A DNA stretch of 64,000 nucleotides, taken from assembly GCA_002423245.1 (NCBI GenBank), contig DIVD01000026.1:23950-87949 (forward strand). Reading direction: 5' to 3'. Within the stretch, counting starts at the first letter, position 1; each line of letters opens with the position of its first letter. The DNA comes from Rhodobacteraceae bacterium UBA6141. Its GTDB lineage: Bacteria; Pseudomonadota; Alphaproteobacteria; Rhodobacterales; Rhodobacteraceae. The notes below the pieces were generated by a model that searched no databases, had not been told where the DNA came from, and saw only the letters and a program-made list of their open reading frames with translations. Below, piece after piece: positions 30,640 through 39,669 of this stretch. The position numbers and the translations under genes are program-made.

Positions 30640-31080
30640 TCATCCCGCCTTGACCGAGACCTTGCGTGGCCGTTCGGCATCCGGGCGCCGCATCTCGATC
30701 TCGAGCACGCCGTTGCGCGCGCGCGCCTCGACGTTGTCGGGATCGACCCTGAGCGGCAGGCGGATGCTGCGCGAAAACTCGCCCCAGGGGCGCTCGCGCC
30801 GGTGCCAGGCCGCATCATCGTCCCCGGTGGGGGCTGTGCGCTTGCCGGCGATGATCAGGGTGTTCTCGCGCACCGTCAGGTCGATGTCATCGCTGGCGAC
30901 ACCCGGCAGCTCGGCGGTGACCGTCACGCTGTCATCGCCCAGCCAGATGTTCACCGGCGGCCAGGGCCGGTCACTGACGGCGCGCGTTGCCCCCTCGAAC
31001 ATGCGGTTCATCTGCGATTGCAACTGCCGCAGTTCCGCGAAGGGATCCCGCTGCGCTCCGGGAAATCCGATATTCAGCAT
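30640..31080 (-). CDS. Small heat-shock protein Hsp20 (first of three, operon head)
   Basis: 146 residues. After an N-terminal arm (DPFAELRQLQSQMNRMFEG) the alpha-crystallin domain runs from PPVNIWLGDDSVTVTAELPGV to NGVLEIEMRRPDAERPRKVSVKAG. The ATG at 31080 is preceded by an AGGAGGAGA site nine bases away; in-frame openings upstream are out of place. It is the first gene of a seven-gene minus-strand unit, 23 bp before the next hsp20, and is divergent from ftsH across a 359-bp regulatory region. Confidence 0.92.
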   Translation of the reverse strand: MLNIGFPGAQRDPFAELRQLQSQMNRMFEGATRAVSDRPWPPVNIWLGDDSVTVTAELPGVASDDIDLTVRENTLIIAGKRTAPTGDDDAAWHRRERPWGEFSRSIRLPLRVDPDNVEARARNGVLEIEMRRPDAERPRKVSVKAG

Positions 31081-31439
31081 TGTCTCCTCCTGGTTTTCCA
31101 TCCCCAATGAACCCGCTCGTCCGCAGAAGCTGCGGACGCTCGACGTATACGGAACTGTCGCGGAAGAAGGGGAAGGATCGGAGACGATCCTGCACGAAGA
31201 CGCATGGCGACCACGCGATCCAAACCCAGGGCCACAGACTGCACCCTTGGGCCGATGTCGGGGCGATGCCTGCCGTCTGCGCAGGCATCGGTATCGCCAC
31301 CATCTTCGGGACCCTCTTTGCGGCATCCCGCGGCAATTAGCTGGGAAGGCTGCATTTTGTTGTCAATGGGTGGGCGCCACTTTATTGTGCAGGCTGCATT
31401 CGCGAAGGCCAGCCTGCAACCGTGAAAGGAAAGACGGAA
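31081..31439. promoter_or_regulatory. Divergent control region between the hsp20-clpG operon and ftsH
   Basis: No gene is seen here. Going rightwards there are three perfect stem-loops: 31118-31138 (9-bp stem, AAG loop) in the leader of the first hsp20, 31175-31190 (6-bp stem, GAGA tetraloop), and 31264-31290 (10-bp stem, 7-base loop). A pyrimidine-rich tract on the minus strand (31162-31176) could pair with the hsp20 ribosome site, so an RNA-thermometer-like leader is possible. No clear CTTGAA-type sigma-32 promoter or CIRCE element was found by eye. Confidence 0.55.
31360..31388 (+). promoter_or_regulatory. Predicted sigma-70-type promoter of ftsH
   Basis: TTGTCA at 31360-31365 (5/6 match to the -35 consensus), a 17-base spacer, then TATTGT at 31383-31388 (4/6 match to -10). 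It lies about 50 bases before the ftsH ATG. Two copies of AGGCTGCATT (31347-31356 and 31391-31400) flank it, and an 8-bp inverted repeat (31388-31395 with 31411-31418) covers the expected start of the transcript. Confidence 0.5.
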
Positions 31440-33269
31440 ATGGACAGACGGGCGCAGATACACATCTGGTATATCTTCCTCGCGATCTTCGGCGTCGTGC
31501 TGCTGCGCGACCTGTGGCTCGCAAGCCAGACCATCGAGGCGATCCCCTACAGCCAGTTCGAGACCTATCTCGAGCAAGGTCAGATCAATGAGGTGGTGAT
31601 CGGCAGCACCACGATCCACGGCACGTTCAAGTCGCCGCAGGACGGCAAGACCGGCTTCGTCACCACCGCCGTTCCTCCGGACATGGCGGCGCGGCTCGAG
31701 GACTACGATGTCACCTACACCGGCGCCGTCGAGAACACCTGGTTCTCGACGCTGCTGTCCTGGGTGCTGCCGGCGCTGATCTTCGTCGGCATCTGGGTCC
31801 TCTTCATCCGCAGGTTCGCGGACAAGCAGGGGATGGGCGGTTTCATGTCCATCGGCAAGAGCAAGGCCAGGATCTATGTCGAGAGCGATACCAAGGTCAG
31901 CTTCGACGATGTCGCCGGGGTGGACGAGGCCAAGCAGGAACTGCAGGAGATCGTCGAGTTCCTGAAGAACCCCGAGGCTCATGGCAGGCTCGGCGCGCAC
32001 ATGCCCAAGGGCGTGCTGCTGGTCGGCCCGCCGGGGACCGGCAAGACGCTGCTGGCCCGCGCCGTGGCGGGCGAGGCGGGCGTGCCGTTCTATTCCATTT
32101 CCGGCTCGGAATTCGTCGAGATGTTCGTGGGCGTCGGCGCCGCGCGGGTGCGCGACCTCTTCGAGCAGGCGCGAAAGGCGGCGCCCGCGATCATCTTCGT
32201 GGACGAGCTGGACGCGCTCGGCCGCTCGCGCGCCGCCTCGGGACAGTTCGGCGGGCATGACGAGCGCGAGCAGACGCTGAACCAGTTGCTGACCGAGCTT
32301 GACGGCTTCGACCCCTCGGAGGGCGTGGTGCTGCTCGCGGCCACCAACCGCCCCGAGATCCTCGATCCCGCGCTGCTGCGTGCGGGGCGCTTCGACCGGC
32401 AGGTGCTGGTGGACCGCCCCGACCGGGCCGGCCGGGTGCAGATCCTCAAGGTCCACATGAAGAAGATCAAGCTGGCTCCGGGCGTCGATCCCGACCAGGT
32501 TGCGGCGCTGACGACGGGCTTTTCCGGCGCCGATCTGGCCAATCTGGTCAACGAGGCGGCGCTGATGGCGACGCGGCGCAAGGCGGACACGGTGGCGATG
32601 CAGGACTTCACCCAGGCGGTCGAGCGCATCGTCGCGGGGCTGGAAAAGCGCAACCGCCGCCTGAATGCGCGCGAACGCGAGATCGTGGCACATCACGAGA
32701 TGGGTCATGCCATCGTCGGCATGGCGCTTTCGGGGGTTGACGAGGTGCACAAGGTCTCGATCATCCCGCGCGGCGTCGGCGCGCTCGGCTACACCATCCA
32801 GCGGCCGACCGAAGACCGCTACCTGATGACCCGCGAGGAACTGGAGAACAAGATCGCGGTGCTTCTGGGCGGGCGCGCGGCGGAAAGGATCATCTATGGC
32901 CATCTCTCGACCGGCGCCGCCGACGATCTGGCCCGCGCGACGGACATCGCGCGCTCGATGGTGGCGCGCTACGGCATGGATCCGGATCTGGGCCATGTCA
33001 GCTATGACAGCGAGCGCCCCACCTTCCTCGGCGCTCCCGAACAGGGCTCGTGGCTGAACCGCCGCTACAGCGATGCCACCGCCGAGCGTCTGGACCATGC
33101 CGTGAAGGAGGTGCTTGACAGGGTGTTCGATCGCACGGTCGCGCTGCTGGAGGGCAACCGCGCGCTGCTGGAACGCAGCGCCGCCGACCTGCTGGAGCGC
33201 GAGACGCTGGAGGATGCCGACCTCAAGCGCATCAAGGCCGAGGTCGTCCGCCCCGCCGAGGCCGCCTGA
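31440..33269 (+). CDS. ftsH: Accessory FtsH-type AAA+ metalloprotease
   Basis: Membrane-bound ATP-dependent protease of 609 residues, a little shorter than housekeeping FtsH. Two transmembrane helices (about 8-27 and 104-124) bracket a small periplasmic domain; Walker A is GPPGTGKT (196-203) with [12 protein letters not shown] as Walker B; the zinc site is H419-E-M-G-H423. The second residue of Walker B is Glu-Leu instead of the usual Glu-Ile-Asp run. The C-terminus is short. Its location beside ClpG and sHsp genes marks it as the extra, stress-island FtsH. The ATG at 31440 follows AAAGGAAAG. Confidence 0.9.
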   Translation: MDRRAQIHIWYIFLAIFGVVLLRDLWLASQTIEAIPYSQFETYLEQGQINEVVIGSTTIHGTFKSPQDGKTGFVTTAVPPDMAARLEDYDVTYTGAVENTWFSTLLSWVLPALIFVGIWVLFIRRFADKQGMGGFMSIGKSKARIYVESDTKVSFDDVAGVDEAKQELQEIVEFLKNPEAHGRLGAHMPKGVLLVGPPGTGKTLLARAVAGEAGVPFYSISGSEFVEMFVGVGAARVRDLFEQARKAAPAIIFVDELDALGRSRAASGQFGGHDEREQTLNQLLTELDGFDPSEGVVLLAATNRPEILDPALLRAGRFDRQVLVDRPDRAGRVQILKVHMKKIKLAPGVDPDQVAALTTGFSGADLANLVNEAALMATRRKADTVAMQDFTQAVERIVAGLEKRNRRLNAREREIVAHHEMGHAIVGMALSGVDEVHKVSIIPRGVGALGYTIQRPTEDRYLMTREELENKIAVLLGGRAAERIIYGHLSTGAADDLARATDIARSMVARYGMDPDLGHVSYDSERPTFLGAPEQGSWLNRRYSDATAERLDHAVKEVLDRVFDRTVALLEGNRALLERSAADLLERETLEDADLKRIKAEVVRPAEAA

Positions 33270-33310
33270 CCACGCGCCGCAACGCCCGCGCCCGGGCGGG
33301 GTGCGCGCGG

Positions 33311-35140
33311 TCATGTCTGGAACACATAGGTTCCGGGCGCGGGCATGATCGGCGCAAGGCCCCGGTCCGGGGCGCCGGTCGCGGGGGGCGGCACGAACTC
33401 CTCGTTCTGCGCCTCGAGCCAGTCCTTCCAGGCCAGCCACCAGGAGCCCCCTCGCGCCTCTGCCCGGCGCAGCCACTCGTCCGGGCCGGCGTAGGAGGCC
33501 CCCGCTGGACGGTGCGAGAGGAAGAACGTGCTGCGCGGATCGCCGGGCACGTTGACGATGCCGCTGTTGTGCCCGCCGCTGGTCAGCACGAAGGTCAGGT
33601 CGCAATCGGTGAAGAGTTGCGTCTTGTAGACCGACCGCCAGGGCGCGATGTGGTCCACCTCGGTGGCGACGACGAACATCGGGGCCGCGATGTCCTTCAG
33701 CGCGATCACCCGGCCCCCGACCGCGAAGCGGCCGGCCGTCAGGCGGTTCTCCAGGAACAGTCCCCGCAGATACTCCCCGTGCATCCTCGCGGGCATCCGC
33801 GTCGTGTCGGCCGCCCAGACGCCCATGTCGGTGGGCAGGTCGTCCTGGCCGAGGAAGTATCGCCGCACCGCCCGCGACCAGATCAGATCCTCGGCGCGGA
33901 TCGTGGAGAAGGTCCGCGCCATCTGCGAGCGGTCCAGATAGCCCTGGTCCCACATCATGTCTTCCAGAAAGGCCACCTGGCTTTCATCGACGAACAGCAG
34001 CAGTTCCCCGGCCTCGGCAAAATCCACCTGCGCGGCCATCAGCGTGATGCTGGCCAGCCGGTCGTCGCCGTCGCGCGCCATCGTCGCGGCCGCGATGGCC
34101 AGCATGGTGCCGCCAAGGCAGTACCCGACGGAATGCACCTTGCGGTCCGGCACGATCCGGCCCACGGCGTCCAGCGCCGCCATCACCCCTTTGGTGCGGT
34201 AATCCTCCAGCGACAGGTCGGCCTGTTCGGCGGTCGGGTTGCACCACGAGATCATGAAGACGGTGAAGCCCTGACCGACCAGATACTTGACCATCGAGTT
34301 GTGGGGCGAGAGGTCGAGGATGTAGTATTTCATGATCCAGGCCGGCACGATCAGGATCGGCTCGGCACGCACCTGCCCGGTCTGCGGGGCATACTGGATC
34401 AGCTCGAACAACTCGTTGCGAAAGACCACCGTGCCCGGCGTGCGGGCCAGCACCTCGCCGAGGCGGAATTCCTCGGGCACCGGATCATGGGCCTGGGTCA
34501 GGGTCTTCACCATGTCCTGCACGACATGCGCGGCGCCTTCGGTCAGGTTGCCCCCGCCCGTCGCGAGGGTTGCGGCGATGATCTCGGGGTTCAGCGCCGG
34601 AAAGTTCGAGGGCGAGACGGTATCCAGCGTCTGCCGCGCGATGAACCTCGCGCGGTCCGCATCCTCGGGTCGCAGCCCGCGCAGATGGTCGGTCGCGTGG
34701 TCCCACCAGTCCTGCACCGCAAGGAACCCCTGCTGCCACATGCGGAACGGCAGCTTCTGCCAGTCCGGATGGCCGAAGCGGTGGTCATAGGGCTTCGGAG
34801 TGAAGGGAGGGGTGTCCGGGCCGATCCCGGCAGCGTGCGCCATCAGCTTGAGGGCGCTCTGCTGCGCGCGCTCGACCAGTTCCAGTTGCCGCCCGGGCGA
34901 TTCGCCCATGTGGTAGGCCCAGTCGGTCCATGCCTCGACGAAGGCATGCATCGAGACACCGCCGCTCAACCGCGCCATGACCGCCCGCACACTGCGGTCG
35001 AGGGTCTGGTGGTCAAGGGTCTGGTGGGGCTGTTTCGTCGGCTCTGACGCGGCATGGACGGCCCCGGTCGAGGCCACGGGGCCGGGTGTCCGAGGCGCGG
35101 GAGGGTTCGGGCTTCCGGGTTTCACGAGCTTCGCTGGCAT
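33311..35140 (-). CDS. phaC: Class I poly(3-hydroxyalkanoate) synthase
   Basis: Polymerises 3-hydroxyacyl-CoA into PHA on the granule surface. 609 residues, class I length. The nucleophile C341 is in the lipase-box-like VGYCLGG; the Asp partner lies in VDHIAPWRS and the His in SGGHNSGI. The N-terminal 50 residues are Pro/Thr-rich and variable. AAAGG lies just before the ATG at 35140. It is convergent with ftsH; no phaA, phaB, phasin or depolymerase gene is adjacent, so it may be an additional synthase carried with the stress locus. Confidence 0.93.
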   Translation of the reverse strand: MPAKLVKPGSPNPPAPRTPGPVASTGAVHAASEPTKQPHQTLDHQTLDRSVRAVMARLSGGVSMHAFVEAWTDWAYHMGESPGRQLELVERAQQSALKLMAHAAGIGPDTPPFTPKPYDHRFGHPDWQKLPFRMWQQGFLAVQDWWDHATDHLRGLRPEDADRARFIARQTLDTVSPSNFPALNPEIIAATLATGGGNLTEGAAHVVQDMVKTLTQAHDPVPEEFRLGEVLARTPGTVVFRNELFELIQYAPQTGQVRAEPILIVPAWIMKYYILDLSPHNSMVKYLVGQGFTVFMISWCNPTAEQADLSLEDYRTKGVMAALDAVGRIVPDRKVHSVGYCLGGTMLAIAAATMARDGDDRLASITLMAAQVDFAEAGELLLFVDESQVAFLEDMMWDQGYLDRSQMARTFSTIRAEDLIWSRAVRRYFLGQDDLPTDMGVWAADTTRMPARMHGEYLRGLFLENRLTAGRFAVGGRVIALKDIAAPMFVVATEVDHIAPWRSVYKTQLFTDCDLTFVLTSGGHNSGIVNVPGDPRSTFFLSHRPAGASYAGPDEWLRRAEARGGSWWLAWKDWLEAQNEEFVPPPATGAPDRGLAPIMPAPGTYVFQT

Positions 35141-35572
35141 CTTGCGCCTTTCGGGACAGGGTCAGGGCACGGCAGGTCGCGACTCAAGCGCCCTCTCGCG
35201 TTTTCGGGGGGAGCCCGGCCACGATACACGATCATTGATGACTGCCGAAAACCGATCTGGCCTTGATCCAGAGCAAACCGGGATGTTGCCGCCGCGTCAA
35301 GCGATGCCGCCGGGCGGTCGAGCGATGCCGTCGGCCTGTGAGGCCAAGGCTCTCGCAATGGCTGCATCACCGGCCGCGCGCATTTCTCGTCAGCCGCTTT
35401 CGCCAGCCGCTTTTGCCAGCCGCTTTCGCCGTCATCGGGTGCGACGAAATCCTTTGACGGAGGCATTGGCCCTGGTTGGTTTGCTCATGAAACGCTCCGG
35501 CGCCAGATGCGGGCTCTCGACAGGTTGTCGCCCGGCCCCTCCGAAGCGGAGCGGGCTGGAGCAACCCCGCCC
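35141..35572. other. 432-bp gap between phaC and gltX
   Basis: No gene is confidently seen. A minus-strand frame from 35466 to 35122 (114 codons, starting MPPSKDFVAPDDGESGWQ) has an AGGG six bases upstream and a plausible first 30 codons, but its last third reads like noise and it runs 19 bp into phaC. A 13-bp repeat (35391-35429) lies inside it. The stretch is less GC-rich than its neighbours and presumably holds the phaC promoter. Confidence 0.35.
35391..35429. repeat. 13-bp tandem repeat, three copies
   Basis: Units 35391-35403, 35404-35416 and 35417-35429 share the form CAGCCGCTTTCGC with a single T for C change in the middle copy. It lies in the phaC-gltX gap. No function is evident. 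Confidence 0.85.
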
Positions 35573-36946
35573 CTACCCCCGCCCGCGCACCTTCTGCATC
35601 AGCGGCATCAGCTCGGCCATCTCGGGCCCGTGCGCCTGCCCGGTCAGCGCCTTGCGCAGCGGCATGAACAGCGCCTTGCCCTTGCGGCCCGTCGCCCGCT
35701 TCACCGCGTCGGTCCAGACCGACCATGTGCCCGCATCGAAGGGCAGCGGCGGCAGCAGCGCCATTGCCTGCGCCACGAATTCGGCATCCTCCGGCGCCAC
35801 CACCGGCTCGGCGCCGTTCAGCACCAGATCGGCCCAGGGCGCCAGATCCTCCAGCACGGTGATGTTGTGCGAGGCGACGGCCCAGAACCGTTCCGCCAGA
35901 TCCGCCGGAATGCCAAGCGCCGCGATCCGGTCGGCCACCGCCGCGAAGGGCAGCGCCTGATTGCGGGCGCGGGTCAGCGGGAACAGGTCCTCGGCGTCGA
36001 ACTTCGTGGGCGCCGCGCCGAAGCTGCCCAGATCGAAGCCCTCGGCCAGCTCGTCAAGGCTCATCCGCAATTCCACCGGCCGGCTCGACCCCAGCCGCGC
36101 CATCAGGCTCAGCAGCGCCTCGGGCGCCACGCCCCGCGCGCGCAGCTCGCGCAGGGACAGCGTTCCCAGCCGCTTCGACAGCTCCTCGCCGCCGGGGCCG
36201 GTCAGCAGGCTGTGATGGGCAAAGCCGGGCGGGGTGCCGCCCAGCGCCTCGATGATCTGGATCTGCGTTGCGGTATTGGTCACATGGTCGGCGCCGCGCA
36301 CGACATGGGTCACGCCCATGTCCACGTCATCGACCGAGGAGGCGAAGGTGTAAAGCACCTGCCCGTCGGCGCGGATCAGCACCGGATCCGACACCGAACC
36401 CGCGTCGATCGAGATCGGCCCGAGGATGCCGTCCTGCCATTCGATCCGGGTCTGGTTCAGCTCGAACCGCCAGTAGCCATCGCGCCCCTCGGCGCGCAGG
36501 CGCGCCTTGTCCGCCTCGGTCAGCTTCAGCGCGGCGCGGTCATAGACCGGCGGCCTGCCCATGTTCAGCTGCTTCTTGCGCTTCAGGTCCAGTTCCGTCG
36601 GGCTCTCGAAGCATTCATAGAACCGCCCCGCCGCGCGCAGGCTCGCGGCTGCCTCGGCATAACGCTCCAGCCGGTCCGACTGCCGTTCCACCCGGTCCCA
36701 GTGCAGGCCCAGCCAGGCAAGGTCTTCCTTGATCGCCTCGGCAAATTCGGGCCGCGACCGCTCGCGGTCGGTATCGTCGAGCCGCAGGATGAACTGCCCG
36801 CCCGCCTTGCGCGCGATCAGATAGTTGAACAGCGCCGTGCGCAGGTTGCCGACATGGATGTAGCCGGTGGGCGAGGGGGCGAAGCGGGTGGTGACGCGGG
36901 CGGCGGTCTTTTCGGGCGTGGCGGTGGTCGCGGGCGTGGCGGGCAT
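35573..36946 (-). CDS. gltX: Glutamate--tRNA ligase
   Basis: Class I synthetase charging tRNA(Glu), 457 residues. The ATP-site signature is HVGN (31-34) in PSPTGYIHVGNLRTAL, and the second signature is ELSKR in GGEELSKRLGTL, where Glu replaces the first Lys of KLSKR. Rhodobacteraceae often carry two gltX genes, and this form could be the paralogue with altered tRNA specificity; the GatB gene in the window shows that Glu-tRNA(Gln) is made and amidated. The ATG at 36946 follows GGAG; longer openings run antisense into the next gene. Confidence 0.92.
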   Translation of the reverse strand: MPATPATTATPEKTAARVTTRFAPSPTGYIHVGNLRTALFNYLIARKAGGQFILRLDDTDRERSRPEFAEAIKEDLAWLGLHWDRVERQSDRLERYAEAAASLRAAGRFYECFESPTELDLKRKKQLNMGRPPVYDRAALKLTEADKARLRAEGRDGYWRFELNQTRIEWQDGILGPISIDAGSVSDPVLIRADGQVLYTFASSVDDVDMGVTHVVRGADHVTNTATQIQIIEALGGTPPGFAHHSLLTGPGGEELSKRLGTLSLRELRARGVAPEALLSLMARLGSSRPVELRMSLDELAEGFDLGSFGAAPTKFDAEDLFPLTRARNQALPFAAVADRIAALGIPADLAERFWAVASHNITVLEDLAPWADLVLNGAEPVVAPEDAEFVAQAMALLPPLPFDAGTWSVWTDAVKRATGRKGKALFMPLRKALTGQAHGPEMAELMPLMQKVRGRG

Positions 36947-37034
36947 TTTCGGAAACTCCTGTTGGCCCGCTCTTTCATATCGCCCCCGTCTTGTCCATAT
37001 CGGGGGCGGGCATGGCGCCCGGGAGAGGCGGGAC

Positions 37035-37442
37035 ATGGACGAGTGGAAGGCGCGCAGCGCGCCGGGGATCGAGGTGATCGAGGCGCTGGCGCAGGCGGCC
37101 GTCGCGGCGCTGCCGGCGCAATTCGCGGGGCCGGCCGGCGCGGTGGCGATACGGGTCGAGGATTTCCCGCCCGACGAGTTCATGGAAGAGCTTGATCTCA
37201 ACGACCCGTTCGAGTTGTCGGGGCTTTACGAGGGCATCCCGCTGACCGAAAAATCGGTGATGGACCAGCCGATGCGCCCCGATACCGTCTGGCTGTTCCG
37301 CCGCCCGATCCTCGACGAGTGGTGCGAGCGGGCCGAGGTCAGCCTTGGCGATCTGGTCGCGCATGTCACGGTGCATGAGCTTGCGCATCACTTCGGCTGG
37401 TCCGATGAAGAGATCGCCGCCATCGACCGCTGGTGGGAGTAG
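37035..37442 (+). CDS. Zincin-like metallopeptidase family protein
   Basis: 135-residue minimal metallopeptidase-like protein. H114-E-L-A-H118-H-F-G-W-S-D124 gives the HExxHxxGxxD zinc pattern of the PF06262-type family, and LSGLYEGIPL and LFRRPILDEWCE are the other conserved stretches. There is no signal peptide, so it is cytoplasmic. Substrates are unknown for the family. It is divergent from gltX (88 bp) and has GAGAGG before the ATG. Confidence 0.85.
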   Translation: MDEWKARSAPGIEVIEALAQAAVAALPAQFAGPAGAVAIRVEDFPPDEFMEELDLNDPFELSGLYEGIPLTEKSVMDQPMRPDTVWLFRRPILDEWCERAEVSLGDLVAHVTVHELAHHFGWSDEEIAAIDRWWE

Positions 37443-37526
37443 CGCCCCCGCGCTGGCCCTCGCGCGGCGGCGCCCTATCCTTCCCCCGCGTGCAACCGCG
37501 ACAGCCACACCGAGGGAGACCCGCCG

Positions 37527-38477
37527 ATGATCGAACCCGTCCGTCCCACCCGCCGCCAGATGCTTGCAGGCGCCGCGCTTCTGGCCGCGCCCGCGCTGCT
37601 GACCCTGCCGCCACGCCGGGCGATGGCCGCCGCGCCGATGCAGGAGGGCGCCGGCATGGCGCCCTTCCACCGCTTCATGCTGGGCGGGTATGAAGTCACG
37701 ACGCTGCTGGCCGGCACGCGCCCGATGGAAGACCCGCATGGCACCTTCGGCCTCAACGCCAGCGACGAGGACTTTGCCGCCGCCGCCGAGGCGGCCTTCG
37801 TGCCGGTGGACATCTCGCAGAACTTCTTCACGCCGACGCTGGTCAATACCGGCGAAGAGTTGGTGCTGTTCGACACCGGCCTTGCGCCCGAGGGCATCAC
37901 CGCCGCGCTTGAGGCTGCGGGCTACAGCGCCGATCAGGTGGATGTGGTGGTGCTGACCCATATGCATGGCGATCATATCGGCGGGCTTTCCGGCGAGGCC
38001 GGCCCCACCTTCGCCAATGCGCGCCATGTCACGGGGCAGGTGGAGTTCGACCATTGGGCGGGCGCCGGCAACGAGGGGTTCGAGGCCAAGGTGCGCCCGC
38101 TGGCCGGGCAGTTCACCTTCCTCGGCGATGGCGATGCCGCCGCGCCGGGCGTCACCGCGATGCTGGCGCCGGGCCACACCCTCGGCCACATGGCGTTCCG
38201 GGTGGAAAGCGGGGACAGCACGCTGATCCTGATCGCCGACACCGCGAACCATTTCGCGTTTTCCATCCCGCATCCCGACTGGGAGGTGCGCTTCGACATG
38301 GACAAGGCGCAGGCGGCGGCGACGCGGCGCAAGGTGCTGGGGATGATCGCGGCAGAGCGGCTGCCCTTTATCGGCTATCACATGCCCTTCCCCGCGCTTG
38401 GCTATCTGGCAACCGCAGGCGAGGGCTTCCGCTTCGTGCCGGCCAGCTACCAGCAGATGCTGCCCGGCTTTGGCTGA
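37527..38477 (+). CDS. Tat-exported metallo-beta-lactamase-fold hydrolase
   Basis: 316 residues. TRRQMLAGAALLAAPALL (8-25) is a twin-arginine-type signal, with cleavage expected near residue 35. The metallo-beta-lactamase fold shows H145-M-H147-G-D149-H150 and GHTLGH further on, plus a Tat-dependent periplasmic location. Relatives include lactonases and other hydrolases, so the substrate is open. It lies 84 bp after the zincin gene on the same strand with GAGGGAG upstream. Confidence 0.87.
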   Translation: MIEPVRPTRRQMLAGAALLAAPALLTLPPRRAMAAAPMQEGAGMAPFHRFMLGGYEVTTLLAGTRPMEDPHGTFGLNASDEDFAAAAEAAFVPVDISQNFFTPTLVNTGEELVLFDTGLAPEGITAALEAAGYSADQVDVVVLTHMHGDHIGGLSGEAGPTFANARHVTGQVEFDHWAGAGNEGFEAKVRPLAGQFTFLGDGDAAAPGVTAMLAPGHTLGHMAFRVESGDSTLILIADTANHFAFSIPHPDWEVRFDMDKAQAAATRRKVLGMIAAERLPFIGYHMPFPALGYLATAGEGFRFVPASYQQMLPGFG

Positions 38478-38512
38478 GCCGCGAAACCGGCGGCCCCGCG
38501 CAGGCAGGGCCG

Positions 38513-38546
38513 CCGCACTCGCTACCGGCCCGCACTCGCTACCGGA
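38513..38546. repeat. 17-bp tandem repeat, two copies
   Basis: CCGCACTCGCTACCGG followed by C or A is repeated head to tail (38513-38529, 38530-38546) between the metallo-beta-lactamase-fold gene and the PfkB gene. No function is evident. Confidence 0.8.
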
Positions 38547-38658
38547 CCGGCGGGCGCGCCCGGCAATGCGGCACGGGTGGCCCGCCCGCCTGAGCCTAGC
38601 CGCAAATGCCTGACAGCGCGTTACCACGATCGCGGGCATTGCCGTTGCGCGCAAAGCC

Positions 38659-39669
38659 TTGCATTGTCGGTGCGTTCCCCAACGCGCGGACCTGACCTTG
38701 CCCCCTGCCCTGCCCGATATCCCGACCGAGATCCTGACCGTCACGCTGAACCCCTCGCTCGACCTTGCCACATCGGCGGCCGAGGTGCGGCCGGGCCCGA
38801 AGCTGCGCTGCGAGGCGCCGACCGTCGACCCGGGCGGCGGCGGCATCAATGTCGCCCGCGCGATCCGCATCCTCGGCGGCAGTGCCACCGCCTTCGTCGC
38901 GGCCGCCGGGCCGACCGGGCAGCGCCTGCTGAGCCTGCTCGGGGCGGAACGGGTTCCGCTTGCCGCCTTCGAGGGGCCGGGCGAGACGCGGGAATCGCTC
39001 GCCGTCACCGACAGGTCCACCGGCGGTCAGTACCGGCTGGTGCTGCCCGGCCCGGTCTGGAGCCGCGCCCGCGCCGCCGCCGCGCTGCGGGCGATCGTGG
39101 CCGCCGCCGCGCCCGGCGGCTTCGTCATCCTCAGCGGCAGCCAGCCGCCTGGCCTGCCCGACGATTTCGCCGCGCAGCTTTCGCGCCGGCTGGCGCGGCG
39201 GCGCGCGCGGCTGATCCTCGACACCTCGGGCCCGGCGCTGCGGCGCATGGCGAGCCCGCACGAGGCGCCGCTCTTCGCGCTGCGGATGGATACCGAGGAG
39301 GCCGAGGATCTGGCGGGCCGCCCCCTGCCCACCCGCAAGGACAGCGCGGATTTCGCGCAGGGCCTTGTCCGCAGCGGCGTCTCGGGCATGGTGATCGTGG
39401 CGCGCGGCGGCGACGGCAGCACGCTGGCGACGGACGCGCTGCGCCTGCACGCCTCGGGCGTCGCGGTGCCGGTGGTCAGCAGCGTCGGCGCCGGCGACAG
39501 CTTTCTGGGCGCCTTCACGCTTGCGCTTGCCCGCGGCGAGGATGCCGGGGCGGCGCTGCGCAAGGGATCGGCCGCGGCGGCCTCGGCGGTGATGACCGAC
39601 GCGACGCGGCTATGCACCCGAGCCGATGCGGCGCGGCTGCTGAGCCGGGTCGAACTGACCGAGGTCTAG
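38659..39669 (+). CDS. PfkB-family sugar kinase (phosphofructokinase type)
   Basis: Ribokinase-superfamily kinase of up to 336 residues, resembling 6-phosphofructokinase II/1-phosphofructokinase. TVTLNPSLD near the start, [18 protein letters not shown] and the C-terminal [11 protein letters not shown] (anion hole and catalytic Asp) are diagnostic. No ATG opens the frame: TTG at 38659 or 38698 are the candidates, so the start is uncertain by 13 codons. No PTS or glycolytic genes adjoin. Its stop overlaps that of wrbA in a shared CTAG. Confidence 0.83.
   Translation: MHCRCVPQRADLTLPPALPDIPTEILTVTLNPSLDLATSAAEVRPGPKLRCEAPTVDPGGGGINVARAIRILGGSATAFVAAAGPTGQRLLSLLGAERVPLAAFEGPGETRESLAVTDRSTGGQYRLVLPGPVWSRARAAAALRAIVAAAAPGGFVILSGSQPPGLPDDFAAQLSRRLARRRARLILDTSGPALRRMASPHEAPLFALRMDTEEAEDLAGRPLPTRKDSADFAQGLVRSGVSGMVIVARGGDGSTLATDALRLHASGVAVPVVSSVGAGDSFLGAFTLALARGEDAGAALRKGSAAAASAVMTDATRLCTRADAARLLSRVELTEV

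Noticed and set aside
31118..31138. Considered as a ROSE-type RNA thermometer
   Set aside because: The stem does not include the ribosome site and the conserved ROSE UUGCU-type pairing was not found; only a looser thermometer-like possibility is kept.
31264..31290. Considered as a rho-independent terminator
   Set aside because: No T-run follows on either strand and no gene ends nearby.
31204..31425. 73-codon plus-strand frame between hsp20 and ftsH
   Set aside because: No ribosome site, poor codon use, and it crosses the stem-loops and predicted ftsH promoter.
39666..39669. Overlapping stops of the PfkB gene and wrbA
   Set aside because: A shared CTAG in convergent genes is a simple compact arrangement with no further meaning seen.
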